A DNA stretch of 19,253 nucleotides from assembly GCA_013336205.1 (NCBI GenBank), contig JAAXUD010000006.1, forward strand, positions 1-19,253, given 5' to 3'. The DNA comes from Lentimicrobium sp. (GTDB lineage: Bacteria > Bacteroidota > Bacteroidia > Bacteroidales > Lentimicrobiaceae). The notes below the pieces were generated by a model that saw only the letters and a list, made by a program, of their open reading frames with translations, was not told where the DNA came from and searched no databases. Below, one piece after another: positions 6,821 to 15,345 of this stretch. Numbering within the stretch: position 1 is the first letter of the stretch; each line of letters begins with the position of its first letter. The position numbers were made by a program, and so were the translations under genes.

Positions 6821-8650
6821 ATGAAAACCTTACTCACATTCGTAGCTGCATCAGCGCTGATATTATCCGCCTGCACTACTCAGTATCAGGCCAGTGCCAC
6901 TTATGACGACCTGTACTATTCGCCTAAGGATGCAGCAGCCTCTCCTGCGCCACCGGTTGCAACTTCTCAGCAAAGCTCCTCAAGTCAAGTGGCTCAGTAT
7001 GATCAGCCCCAATCCGGGCAGGACTATTATTCCAATGATAATACCTATGCGCCGGATACAACTTATTACCCTGAGGATGGCTACAATTATACAGTCAGTG
7101 AACAATATACCGACCCAGGTACCGGTAATACTTATGTAACAAACTACTACGATGCTGACGATTATTATGATTATGCCTATTCAGCCCGTCTCCGTAGGTT
7201 TCATTCAGATGTATACTACGATAGCTATTATTCACCGTATTATACAAATACTTACTGGTATGACTATAATCCATGGAGTTGGGGAGCCAGCATCTACTTA
7301 GGTTACAACTGGTGGTATCCAAGCTATTCAAGTATATATTTCGGCTGGGGATATCCCTCTTACGGATATGGATATCCATATTATGATTATCCGTATTATG
7401 GTTACGGAGGTGGTTACAGCTATTGGAACGGATATAATAACGGATATTACGACGGCTACTGGAACGGATACTATGATGGCTCGAATAATTACTATAACAG
7501 CTATGATAATTACTCCTATTATTATGGTCATCGTGATTCAGGACTGGGCGGTGGCTCAGGAAACGGGAGAACCGTTAGCGGACGCAGCAGCACTTTTGGT
7601 GAACGCTATGAGAAGGCCGTAAGTAGTGGAAGAGTTAATGACTACAATACTGAAGGTAGAGGAATCGGAACAAGCGGCAGAGCTGTCAATACCAATGAGC
7701 GTGAAGCAAAACCTGTAACAAATGAAAAGGTTGCCGGTACAAACGGTCGTGAAGCACAACCTGCAGCAACAACCAATACCCGTGAAGCAAAACCTGTAAT
7801 AAGTACAGAAAGTGTTATATCTACTGGTCGCGCTGCGCAATACGATACCAAAGCACGCATTGAGCAATCTGCAATCAATGGACGTTTAACACAACCTTCA
7901 ACCACTGAGCGTGAAGCAAAACCTGCTATAAACCAGGGTAACACAGTCACTCCTGGTCGTCAGGCTCAAACAGGTAGTGATAGCCGCGGTACTGCGAATC
8001 CGGGTTATATGGGTCAGCCAAAAACTAATGAAGGTACTATAACTCCGGGTCGCAACCAGCAAGCAGCACCTGCCACCCGGAATGCCGCCCCTAATCGTCA
8101 GGTTTATACCCGGCCGGAAGGACAGCAGCAACAACGTCAGCAGGCCAGCCCTTCTCAGGCACGCCCGCCGCAGTCCTACTCTTCGCCAAGCTACACCAAG
8201 CCTAAATCAAGCAATGAGTATACCAGTCCGCGTTACCGGAATATACGTGAAGGTGATGTAAATCAGCAGAGGCAAGCCGGACAACCTGCACAGCGCGAAG
8301 CCGCTCCTCAGCAGAATACACCTCAAAGACAATACACACCGGGCAACTCAAATCAGGGCAGGGAAGCAGCACCAAGCCAACAGGCAACTCCAAAACAGTC
8401 GCAACCCCAAAGGTACAGCGCACCTGCAAGTCCATCAAGGTCTAGCGAAGGGAAGAGTTCATACAGTGCTCCAGCCCGTTCATCCTCCTCTTCATCGTCT
8501 TCCTCCGGAAGTAGTTATTCGGCGCCATCACGTTCATCATCCTCGTCATCCTACTCAGGCGGAAGCAGTTCGTCATCTTCAAGATCATCCTCAGGAAGTA
8601 GTTCTTCTTCCGGTAGCAGCAGATCTTCATCAGGAGGTGGACGCAGGTAA
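6821..8650 (+). CDS. Tyr/Gly-rich, Ser-rich low-complexity lipoprotein
   Basis: Starting at 6821 the 609-residue protein begins with a lipoprotein signal (MKTLLTFVAASALILSAC, lipobox Cys18), so it is a lipid-anchored envelope protein. The first mature part has the YDDLYYSP motif seen in a Bacteroidota family often labelled 'vitellogenin II precursor'. Residues about 75-240 are extremely rich in Tyr, Gly, Trp and Asn. Residues about 275-400 carry spaced REAKP-type repeats, followed by a Gln/Pro/Arg-rich part and a C-terminal tail of about 70 residues dominated by Ser with Gly and Arg. There is no enzymatic motif. The composition suggests a flexible or self-associating surface protein; the function is unknown. 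An OmpP1-type barrel gene follows by 49 nt and may be co-transcribed. Confidence 0.85.
   Translation: MKTLLTFVAASALILSACTTQYQASATYDDLYYSPKDAAASPAPPVATSQQSSSSQVAQYDQPQSGQDYYSNDNTYAPDTTYYPEDGYNYTVSEQYTDPGTGNTYVTNYYDADDYYDYAYSARLRRFHSDVYYDSYYSPYYTNTYWYDYNPWSWGASIYLGYNWWYPSYSSIYFGWGYPSYGYGYPYYDYPYYGYGGGYSYWNGYNNGYYDGYWNGYYDGSNNYYNSYDNYSYYYGHRDSGLGGGSGNGRTVSGRSSTFGERYEKAVSSGRVNDYNTEGRGIGTSGRAVNTNEREAKPVTNEKVAGTNGREAQPAATTNTREAKPVISTESVISTGRAAQYDTKARIEQSAINGRLTQPSTTEREAKPAINQGNTVTPGRQAQTGSDSRGTANPGYMGQPKTNEGTITPGRNQQAAPATRNAAPNRQVYTRPEGQQQQRQQASPSQARPPQSYSSPSYTKPKSSNEYTSPRYRNIREGDVNQQRQAGQPAQREAAPQQNTPQRQYTPGNSNQGREAAPSQQATPKQSQPQRYSAPASPSRSSEGKSSYSAPARSSSSSSSSSGSSYSAPSRSSSSSSYSGGSSSSSSRSSSGSSSSSGSSRSSSGGGRR
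7700..7925 (+). repeat. Dispersed REA(K/Q)P coding repeats
   Basis: The 16-nt word CGTGAAGCAAAACCTG occurs exactly at 7700-7715, 7781-7796 and 7910-7925, and with one change at 7748-7763. Spacings of 48, 33 and 129 nt are all multiples of three, so the reading frame (REAKP) is kept. Degenerate relatives (GRAAQ, GRLTQP, GRQAQ) fill the gaps. Confidence 0.8.
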
Positions 8651-8699
8651 CAAAAATGCATAAGGAATTTAAGCTACTCATATAAAACTAAATAAACCT

Positions 8700-10151
8700 A
8701 TGAAAAAGCTGAGCATAACCCTGCTTTTACTCACCACTTTCAGCTCTTTTATTATAGCTCAAAGCGAAGTGGATGCCTTGCGCTATTCACGGTTAAATTT
8801 CTCCGGAACTTCCCGCTTCATAGCTATGGGTGGGGCTTTTGGCGCCCTGGGTGCTGACTTTACCACGCTGAGTCATAATCCTGCAGGTATAGGGCTTTAT
8901 AAGAGTTCGGAGATGAACTTCACCCCTTCACTTGCTGTGGCTCATTCTGAGTCTGTTTACAACGGGCGCTTCCGCGATGATTCAAAAACTACATTCAACA
9001 TCGGAAGTGTGGGCATTGTTATGGCAACCAACCCGACTCCGGGTAACCCAAAGTCAATGTGGAAGAATGTGCAGTTTGGCTTTGGAATGAACCGTATGGC
9101 TAATTTCAATAACCGTATCATTATTGAAGGTGAAAATAATGAGAATTCTTATCTCACACCATACCGCAATGATGCTCAGGGAATTGCGCCAAAGGACCTT
9201 GGCCCTTACAATACCGGGATGGCTTATGATGCGGACTTGCTCTTCCTGCAGGAAGGCGATTCAGTTAACTGGAATTACCGGATTGATTTGCCCAATGGCG
9301 GCGTTACGCAGCGGAAAAGCATAGAAACAGAGGGGTCACTCAACGAAATGGTATTTACATTTGGAGCCAATTATGGTGATAAATTATACCTGGGAGCTAC
9401 TATTGGTGTACCGTTTATCCATTATACGGAGTCGTCGAATTATACCGAAACTGATGAGGCAGGGAACAGTGATTATTTCAAATCATTTACCCGTACTGAT
9501 TATCTGGAGACCTCTGGTACCGGGGTCAATTTTAAGTTTGGAATTATATACAGGGCAGCTGACTGGTTGCGGCTTGGTGGCGCGGTGCATACCCCGACAT
9601 TTTATTCCGGGATGAATGACACCTGGCATGCAAGTATGAAATCCTATTTCGACAATGGCAGCAGTGAATCAGCGTTTTCACCTGAAGGTTTTTATGAATA
9701 TGAGCTTACAACTCCAATGCGTGCCATGGGAAGTATTGGCTTTATTATTGGCAAATTTGGTGTGATAAGTGCTGATTATGAATTTGTTGACTATTCAACT
9801 GCGCGGCTCTGGGCTTATGATTACGATTTTTACGATGAAAATCAAGCAATCCGTACTTCCTACGAGGCAACCAATAACTTCAGGTTTGGTACCGAATGGC
9901 GTTATGGTTCTTTAAACTTCAGAGCTGGATATGCCATTTCGGCAAACCCATACAGGTATGGCACAGATGCAACAAATACCTCCTATTCACTTGGTCTTGG
10001 AATCCGCGAAAAAGACTTCTTTGTTGACCTGGCATGGGTATATTCACAAATGGATGATGAATATTATCTGTATTCTTCTGAGTACAGTAATCCTGCTTAT
10101 ACAAAGCTAAATAATCAGTTGTTTCAGATGACTGTTGGGATTAAATACTAA
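8700..10151 (+). CDS. OmpP1/FadL-type outer-membrane beta-barrel transporter
   Basis: 483 residues with a signal peptide (residues 1-21, ending IIAQS). The mature start ALRYSRLNFSGTSRFIAMGG, then AFGALGADFTTLSHNPAGIGLY, is the typical opening of Bacteroidota OmpP1/FadL-like (hemin receptor/TodX-related) barrels, and NPAG is the family's conserved turn. Repeated amphipathic strands and the terminal MTVGIKY fit a 14-strand barrel. FadL proteins take up hydrophobic molecules across the outer membrane; the substrate here is unknown. The start ATG at 8700 has no Shine-Dalgarno sequence. It follows the Tyr-rich lipoprotein on the same strand with a 49-nt gap and no terminator, so a two-gene unit is likely. 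Confidence 0.85.
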   Translation: MKKLSITLLLLTTFSSFIIAQSEVDALRYSRLNFSGTSRFIAMGGAFGALGADFTTLSHNPAGIGLYKSSEMNFTPSLAVAHSESVYNGRFRDDSKTTFNIGSVGIVMATNPTPGNPKSMWKNVQFGFGMNRMANFNNRIIIEGENNENSYLTPYRNDAQGIAPKDLGPYNTGMAYDADLLFLQEGDSVNWNYRIDLPNGGVTQRKSIETEGSLNEMVFTFGANYGDKLYLGATIGVPFIHYTESSNYTETDEAGNSDYFKSFTRTDYLETSGTGVNFKFGIIYRAADWLRLGGAVHTPTFYSGMNDTWHASMKSYFDNGSSESAFSPEGFYEYELTTPMRAMGSIGFIIGKFGVISADYEFVDYSTARLWAYDYDFYDENQAIRTSYEATNNFRFGTEWRYGSLNFRAGYAISANPYRYGTDATNTSYSLGLGIREKDFFVDLAWVYSQMDDEYYLYSSEYSNPAYTKLNNQLFQMTVGIKY

Positions 10152-10191
10152 CAAAGAGTTTTCTCAACCTGCTATTTCTTCGATATCTTCC

Positions 10192-10221
10192 AAAGCGGCC
10201 TCATGGGTCGCTTTCTCTTTT
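10192..10221 (+). terminator. Likely intrinsic terminator after the OmpP1-type gene
   Basis: AAAGCGGCC (10192-10200) pairs with GGTCGCTTT (10206-10214) around a TCATG loop, with one G-U pair in RNA. A T-rich tail (CTCTTTT) follows. It lies 41 nt after the stop codon. Confidence 0.6.
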
Positions 10222-10320
10222 GATAAGGCTATTCAAGCTGCCTGCATTAATTGAATATAGGTTGTTTATTCATGTATAAAACGTTTTTCTTCAAAAGTCA
10301 GCTGGCTCGCAGTGTTTATC

Positions 10321-11820
10321 TTATTTTACTCTGGATAATCCAGCTTTTGCCTTTTGGCTTATGCTGTTGCGGTATTCGTCGTATTTAAGTCCCAGGCATT
10401 TTTCATAATATAACCTTGCTGTTTCGTTATCGCCTGATGCTTCATAAATAATACCAAGTTGCAGTGCTGAATTGGCAGCAAAGTAGAATGGAAACTCAGC
10501 TCCCTGGCTAAGGGACCTGGTATAGTAGACTTTTGTTTTTACAGTATTTCCCATTTTATGGTAAATCCTGGCCAGGCGGTAGGTATATTCAAGTTTTTCG
10601 CGGGGCGACATAAGATTGGCAGGTTTTAATTTATCCATTTGTAAAAGCGCTTCATCATAATAGCCTCCGTCGAAAAGTAACCTGGCCTTTAGCAGTGTTT
10701 GATCCGGAGGTTTCGGAAACCCCGATTCTTTTAGAGCCTGTTTATCGCCGTCAATATTATCATTACCGATTAACCTGACCCTTAACATATACTCCTGGTA
10801 TCCTTTCAGATTATTATTCAGTAACTCTATCCAGGCAAGTCGCTGGTAGGCTGATTTGAGAAAACTGGTTCCCTTGAAATTCACTACAAACCTCAGAAAA
10901 TATATGCTGGCGCCAGGGTCAAGTTTATTGAGTTTTGCAATCCCGGTTAGGTAGTCAAGGTAGTGAAAGGGATAATATTCCTGGCCTTTCGGTCGGGTTT
11001 GCAATAGATTTAAAGCCAGATCATTCTCGCCATTATGCAGATAATAAGCTGAGGCAGCATAAACCAGCAACGGGCTTCCGGCAATAAGCGATTTGTTTTG
11101 CGGGGCTTTCAGCAGGTGGGCGAGGAAGTTTGAATCGTCCTGATTGGAAGAAAAGTTAAAAGTGATAAAACTAAGCAGGAATATGCTTTCCGACTTTAAA
11201 AACGGGAACTTCACAGCGCTTTCGGAATTATTTAAAGTAAATTTCAGCTCATCGATTCCTTGTTTGACTGTGCCCTGGAAAGAAAGCGTTTCAATAATCC
11301 ATTTGTAATTATCCGGGACTGAACCAATGAGCACATGCAGAAGCCCAAGCGCGGCATTGTTTGGACTAAAATCCGGGAATAATTCCTGGTTACGGGCAAG
11401 CAGTTTATATGATCTGTTAAGTTCAAGCGCGGCTGTTGTAAATTCTCCGAATTTTATCCTGGCAAAGGCCCATTGCATATTAACCTGAGCCTGACAATAT
11501 AGGTGCCAGGGCGATTTGACATTGCCTTTTTCCAGTTCGGAAATTCTTTTCTTTTTTAAAGGAGACAGGGCGTTGAAGACAGCTTCTTCCTCTGATATTA
11601 CAATTCGTAAAAAATCATTGTAATTTTCCAGATAGCTGATAATGTTGTTTGAGGGATTGGCTTTCCGGGTAATTTCCAATAAATCTCTGGCTTCGTCAAG
11701 TCTGAGTTGCAGAATCAGGTCGTAGGCTTTCAGGCAATTCTTGTCCATGCTATAGGAAGAAGCATGTGCAAAAATCTGGCTTGTGGTCATCAGAAAAAGT
11801 AGAATTAACCTGATTTTCAC
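10321..11820 (-). CDS. Secreted tetratricopeptide-repeat protein
   Basis: I place the start at GTG 11820, giving 499 residues beginning VKIRLILLFLMTTSQIFAHA, a clear signal peptide. An in-frame ATG at 12051 is open but would put the start inside the zinc-ribbon gene. The mature protein is all-helical; the C-terminal third contains recognisable TPR units (LARIYHKMGNTVKTKVYY and LGIIYEASGDNETARLYYEK), and a degenerate unit lies near the N-terminus (AYDLILQLRLDEARDLLEI). TPR proteins are protein-interaction scaffolds; no partner or enzyme domain is visible. It reads in the same direction as the nif3/zinc-ribbon pair, but a strong terminator separates them. Confidence 0.75.
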   Translation of the reverse strand: MKIRLILLFLMTTSQIFAHASSYSMDKNCLKAYDLILQLRLDEARDLLEITRKANPSNNIISYLENYNDFLRIVISEEEAVFNALSPLKKKRISELEKGNVKSPWHLYCQAQVNMQWAFARIKFGEFTTAALELNRSYKLLARNQELFPDFSPNNAALGLLHVLIGSVPDNYKWIIETLSFQGTVKQGIDELKFTLNNSESAVKFPFLKSESIFLLSFITFNFSSNQDDSNFLAHLLKAPQNKSLIAGSPLLVYAASAYYLHNGENDLALNLLQTRPKGQEYYPFHYLDYLTGIAKLNKLDPGASIYFLRFVVNFKGTSFLKSAYQRLAWIELLNNNLKGYQEYMLRVRLIGNDNIDGDKQALKESGFPKPPDQTLLKARLLFDGGYYDEALLQMDKLKPANLMSPREKLEYTYRLARIYHKMGNTVKTKVYYTRSLSQGAEFPFYFAANSALQLGIIYEASGDNETARLYYEKCLGLKYDEYRNSISQKAKAGLSRVK

Positions 11821-11834
11821 GCCATTTGTTTTAT

Positions 11835-11862
11835 AAAAAAAAGGGAAAGCTATTGCTTTCCC
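11835..11862 (-). terminator. Intrinsic terminator of the nif3/zinc-ribbon unit
   Basis: On the minus strand GGGAAAGC, an AATA loop and GCTTTCCC form a perfect 8-bp stem followed by eight T. It starts 25 nt after the zinc-ribbon stop codon, and its tail ends only 14 nt before the GTG of the TPR gene. Confidence 0.85.
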
Positions 11863-11887
11863 AAAAATATATTTTAAGCTTTCAGGC

Positions 11888-12748
11888 TTAGTTGTTTTTT
11901 GAAGCCAGGCCGCTGTCAACAAGTATACGACCACAGTATTCACATACAATAATTTTTTTATGCATCCTGATGTCGAGTTGACGTTGAGGAGGGATTGCAC
12001 TGAAGCAGCCTCCGCAGGCATCGCGCTCAACGCTAACAACGGCGAGGCCATTACGTGCGTTTTTGCGGATTCGCTTGTAGGCAGTTAGCAATCTTTCTTC
12101 AATAAAGCGCTGGTAGTCTTCCGATTTTGACAACAGACTCTGTTCTTCTTTTTCAGTTTCGTTTACTATGTCAGAAAGTTCACTCTTTTTGATGTCGAGG
12201 TCATTTCTTAGTTCTTCGAGCACTTTCTGGGAAGAGGCGATTTCCTCGTTTTTGAGACTCAGACTGTGCGAAAATTCTTTGATTCGTTTCTCTGCAAGTG
12301 CAATTTCAAGATTCTGAAATTCAATTTCTTTGGAGAGAGAATCATATTCGCGGTTGTTGCGGACATTCATCTGCTGCTCTTCGTAACGTTTGATCTGGGT
12401 CAGGCTTTCTTTAATCTGAAGTTCTTTTTCTTTAACCTGCCCTTTGAGGTTTTCAATTTCCTGGATATAATTGTCGACCCTGGTCTCAAGTCCGATAATT
12501 TCATCTTCAAGATCTTCAACTTCTAAGGGAAGTTCGCCCCTGATAATCCTGATTTTATCTATCTGCGAATCGATCTGTTGCAGGCTGTATAAGGCAACCA
12601 GCTTTTTTTCAATTGAAATTTCTGTTTCTTCACCATCAGAGTGTGAGAGCGAAACATGCGCAGAAATTACACTTTGTTCTTCTATATTCTCTACCGGGGT
12701 GTTTTCAACCTCAGGGGCGCTTTTTGCTTTCGATGGTGTTTTTGCCAT
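11888..12748 (-). CDS. Coiled-coil zinc-ribbon protein (C4-type, CT398-like)
   Basis: 286 residues. Residues 1-45 are a charged, probably disordered tail; residues 46-235 form a long helical hairpin rich in Glu, Lys and Leu with heptad spacing. The C-terminus has a zinc ribbon with CGGC (Cys245, Cys248) and CEYC (Cys269, Cys272). This is the build of the CT398/HP0958-like family, whose members have been linked to RNA binding or to secretion and flagellar factors; in Bacteroidota the role is not known. It follows nif3 by 24 nt, a pairing found in many genomes, so the two are probably one operon and act together. There is no signal peptide, so it is cytoplasmic. Confidence 0.88.
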   Translation of the reverse strand: MAKTPSKAKSAPEVENTPVENIEEQSVISAHVSLSHSDGEETEISIEKKLVALYSLQQIDSQIDKIRIIRGELPLEVEDLEDEIIGLETRVDNYIQEIENLKGQVKEKELQIKESLTQIKRYEEQQMNVRNNREYDSLSKEIEFQNLEIALAEKRIKEFSHSLSLKNEEIASSQKVLEELRNDLDIKKSELSDIVNETEKEEQSLLSKSEDYQRFIEERLLTAYKRIRKNARNGLAVVSVERDACGGCFSAIPPQRQLDIRMHKKIIVCEYCGRILVDSGLASKNN

Positions 12749-12772
12749 ATTGACCTGCTTTAAATAATTAGT

Positions 12773-13867
12773 TTACAGATAGTTAACCGGATTGGTATCG
12801 ATCATGGAAATTTGGAGTGCAAAGGTAGGAAATTTTTCTTTAACAATCTGATACAATAATTCTTTCGTAAATTGTTCTGTCTCATAATGGCCTGCTTCAA
12901 CCAGTAAAATCCGGCCTTCTGCCAGAAAATAATCATGATATTTTAATTCTCCGGTTACAAATGCATCGGCACCAGCCCTGAGAGCGTCGTGAATCAGAAA
13001 ATTACCAGATCCTCCACAAACGGCTACTTTATTGATCTTGCGGCCTGAAAATGGGGAGCATCTGATTGCGGGTGTATTCAATGCTGTTTTAATGGATTGA
13101 ATGAAATCTGTTTCAGTGACCGGATTTTTATAAAACCCTGACATTCCGGCACCTGTATTTTGTGATTGATTATTCAGTGGATAAGAATCCCACGCAACTT
13201 CTTCGTAGGGATGTACATTCTTTGCGGCAGACAGCGCTTTTGCTTCGAGCCATGCGGGCACTATGGTTTCAATTCTTATTTCGGGCTCCGTATGAATTTC
13301 TCCCATGCTTCCAACAAATGGGTTCGTCCCTTCAAGTGCTCTGAAAGTTCCATTGCCTGTAATGTTAAAACTGCATGAATCGTAATTTCCTATATGCCCG
13401 GCTCCTGCAGAGAAAAGTGCCTGCCTTACTTTTTCGGCATAGCTTTCAGGAACAAACATAACCAGTTTGCGGAGATTTCCCTGAATCGGGCTAAGGATTG
13501 AAGTGTTGTCAAGTCCAAGTTTCCGGCACAGAATTGCATTCACTCCTTCCGATGAATTATCGAGATTGGTATGGGCTGCGTATAGTGCAATGCCATTTTT
13601 AATAGCTTTTATTATGCATCGCTCAACTTCGTTGTTGCCATTGATTTTTTTCAGGGGCTTGAAAATTATGGGATGATGTGCAATGATAAGATTCAGGCCA
13701 AGTTTTATAGCTTCATCAATAACAGCTTCAGTAACATCAAGGGTAATCAATGCACCACTAACTTCGTCATTGGGGTGTCCGGTCAGTAATCCTGCATTAT
13801 CATAAGATTCCTGTAATGGGAGCGGGGCAATTGTTTCAATACAATGTACTATTTCTTTAAGCAGCAT
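12773..13867 (-). CDS. Nif3-like dinuclear metal-centre protein (YbgI/YqfO family)
   Basis: 364 residues, the longer family form in which a CutA1/PII-like domain (about 130-235) is inserted into the Nif3 fold. The metal ligands are visible: HH at 64-65 in IIAHHPIIF, Asp103 in HTNLDN, and His327 with the following glutamates in EAGHYETEQF. The family forms hexameric toroids with two metals per subunit. It is often annotated 'GTP cyclohydrolase I type 2', but that activity is not a safe inference; the role remains uncertain. It is the first gene of a pair with the zinc-ribbon gene. A -7-like element lies about 20 nt upstream. Confidence 0.93.
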   Translation of the reverse strand: MLLKEIVHCIETIAPLPLQESYDNAGLLTGHPNDEVSGALITLDVTEAVIDEAIKLGLNLIIAHHPIIFKPLKKINGNNEVERCIIKAIKNGIALYAAHTNLDNSSEGVNAILCRKLGLDNTSILSPIQGNLRKLVMFVPESYAEKVRQALFSAGAGHIGNYDSCSFNITGNGTFRALEGTNPFVGSMGEIHTEPEIRIETIVPAWLEAKALSAAKNVHPYEEVAWDSYPLNNQSQNTGAGMSGFYKNPVTETDFIQSIKTALNTPAIRCSPFSGRKINKVAVCGGSGNFLIHDALRAGADAFVTGELKYHDYFLAEGRILLVEAGHYETEQFTKELLYQIVKEKFPTFALQISMIDTNPVNYL

Positions 13868-13888
13868 AACCTATATAAATTGATGATT

Positions 13889-13896
13889 CAAATCTA
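13889..13896 (-). promoter_or_regulatory. Putative -7 element for nif3
   Basis: On the minus strand it reads TAGATTTG, an exact TAnnTTTG match, 21 nt before the start codon. No clear -33 TTTG was found. Confidence 0.45.
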
Positions 13897-14217
13897 GCTA
13901 TTTTTTTAGTACTTTTCTTTGATTCTTTGTGTTTTATGTTTGGGAATACTAAGGATTTATTTTCCGAAAATAATTTTAAAAACTGGTGTTACTTTATTCC
14001 TGCCCATACAGCGCAATTCAGTAACCAGCGGTAGGTGCTTACGATAAATTTTAACTCATGTTTAGGAATCTTAAATTGTATAAATATCAGATAATCAAGG
14101 AGGATTCCTTAACAGGATTTATAAACCGGCTATGATCTAATACCATTCAACCGGTAGTAAATATTTTTACCATTTTTTTGCCCGCCCGGAATTGCACTGC
14201 TGATTGCCTTGTTATTG

Positions 14218-14246
14218 TTAACATAATTATAATGTTAAAATATTTG
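14218..14246 (+). promoter_or_regulatory. Inverted repeat next to a weak -7 element of lpxK
   Basis: A perfect 7-bp inverted repeat (TTAACAT, 7-nt spacer, ATGTTAA) ends directly before AATATTTG (14239-14246), which matches TAnnTTTG in five of its six fixed positions. The element is 31 nt before the GTG of lpxK. The repeat would overlap the promoter spacer, as an operator might. Confidence 0.3.
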
Positions 14247-14277
14247 CAATGAGTTGTAAATTTTATATTTTTAAGCC

Positions 14278-15345
14278 GTGGAATTTCTAAAAATACTTTT
14301 ACTTCCCCTGGCTATTTTTTATGGCCTGGTTGTGGGTTTGCGAAACTTACTGTTTGGCTGGAAAATACTTCCGTCAGAAAAGTTTAACCTGCCTGTAATC
14401 TCAGTTGGGAACCTGTCGACAGGCGGCACCGGTAAAACCCCACATGTAGAATATCTGATCCGTTTGCTTTCGGGTTCATTAAAAGTTAGCTCGTTAAGCA
14501 GGGGATATGGTCGCAAAACAAGTGGGTTTATTGCGGCTGCTGAAAACGATACCGCAACTACCATTGGGGATGAGCCAATGCAGTATTTGAGAAAATTTGA
14601 TTCTCTTGGTGTCTTTGTTGATGAAAACCGCAGAAGAGGCATCAAAACCATTTTAAATGTAAGCCCGGAAACTGAGGTAATACTTCTTGATGATGCTTTT
14701 CAGCACCGGTATGTTAAACCGGGACTCTCAATCCTGCTCACTGATTATCATAAGCTTTATTGTAATGACTACCTGTTGCCTTCCGGGACATTGCGCGAGC
14801 CCATCAAGGGCGCTGGTCGAGCTGATATTATTATAGTAACCAAGACGCCAACCGTATTATCTCCATTTGTCAGACGAAAGATAACAAACGATCTGAGACC
14901 CAGACTTCACCAGAAGGTTTATTTTTCATTTATTAAATATGGTAAAATTCAATCCTTGTGGAAGGAGGAATGTAGTTTTATACCTGAAAAGAAATATAGC
15001 CATATTCTTTTATTCGCGGGGATTGCCAATCCTTATCCGCTACAGGATCAACTCAAAAAATATTGCAACGAGCTGACTACTATTCAATTTTCAGATCATC
15101 ATCAATACACTTTATCCGACCTTGAGTGGATTAATAAAAAATTTAACGACCTTTACAGCCGGAATAAGCTTCTTGTCACCACCGAAAAGGATGCAATGAG
15201 ACTAATCAATCCTGAAATAATGGATAAAGCGGTTCATATGCCTGTTCATTATCTGCCGATTGAGGTTGATTTTCATAATGGCGATAAAAGCGATTTTGAT
15301 GAACAAATCTGGAATTATGTTAACAAAAATCAAAGAGAGCGTTGA
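14278..15345 (+). CDS. lpxK: Tetraacyldisaccharide 4'-kinase LpxK
   Basis: The 355-residue enzyme phosphorylates the 4' position of the tetraacyldisaccharide lipid A precursor with ATP, at the inner membrane. The N-terminal hydrophobic helix (about 5-24) anchors it. The Walker A motif is GNLSTGGTGKTP (44-55); SRGYGRK (74-80), GDEPM (97-101), VDEN (114-117) and LLDDAFQHR (136-144) are standard LpxK blocks, and the C-terminal lobe has FSDHHQYT (271-278) and TTEKDA (301-306). The start is GTG, directly upstream of the conserved N-terminal helix. The gene overlaps punA by 29 nt, which implies translational coupling. Confidence 0.96.
   Translation: MEFLKILLLPLAIFYGLVVGLRNLLFGWKILPSEKFNLPVISVGNLSTGGTGKTPHVEYLIRLLSGSLKVSSLSRGYGRKTSGFIAAAENDTATTIGDEPMQYLRKFDSLGVFVDENRRRGIKTILNVSPETEVILLDDAFQHRYVKPGLSILLTDYHKLYCNDYLLPSGTLREPIKGAGRADIIIVTKTPTVLSPFVRRKITNDLRPRLHQKVYFSFIKYGKIQSLWKEECSFIPEKKYSHILLFAGIANPYPLQDQLKKYCNELTTIQFSDHHQYTLSDLEWINKKFNDLYSRNKLLVTTEKDAMRLINPEIMDKAVHMPVHYLPIEVDFHNGDKSDFDEQIWNYVNKNQRER

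Larger units (their letters stand above)
13868..14277. other. 410-nt divergent intergenic region between nif3 and lpxK
   Basis: This AT-rich gap holds the promoters of both flanking genes. It also contains two inverted repeats: AGGAATC (14064-14070) with GATTCCT (14103-14109), and TTAACAT (14218-14224) with ATGTTAA (14232-14238). A less AT-rich patch lies around 14005-14035. No tRNA or known RNA family was recognised. Confidence 0.55.

Noticed and set aside
7000..7560. ORFs in other frames of the Tyr-rich gene
   Set aside because: The low-complexity coding sequence opens other frames by composition alone; only the lipoprotein frame has a ribosome binding site and a lipobox.
11821..12051. N-terminal extension of the TPR protein up to an ATG at 12051
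   Set aside because: The extension runs through a strong terminator and the 3' end of the zinc-ribbon gene, while the GTG at 11820 opens a clear signal peptide.
13936..14034. 32-codon ORF starting at an ATG in the nif3-lpxK spacer
   Set aside because: It is short, without a ribosome binding site, recognisable motif or clear promoter, and expected by chance.
14103..14110. AAGGAGG at 14097-14103 as a ribosome binding site
   Set aside because: No start codon follows at a usable distance in the lpxK spacer.
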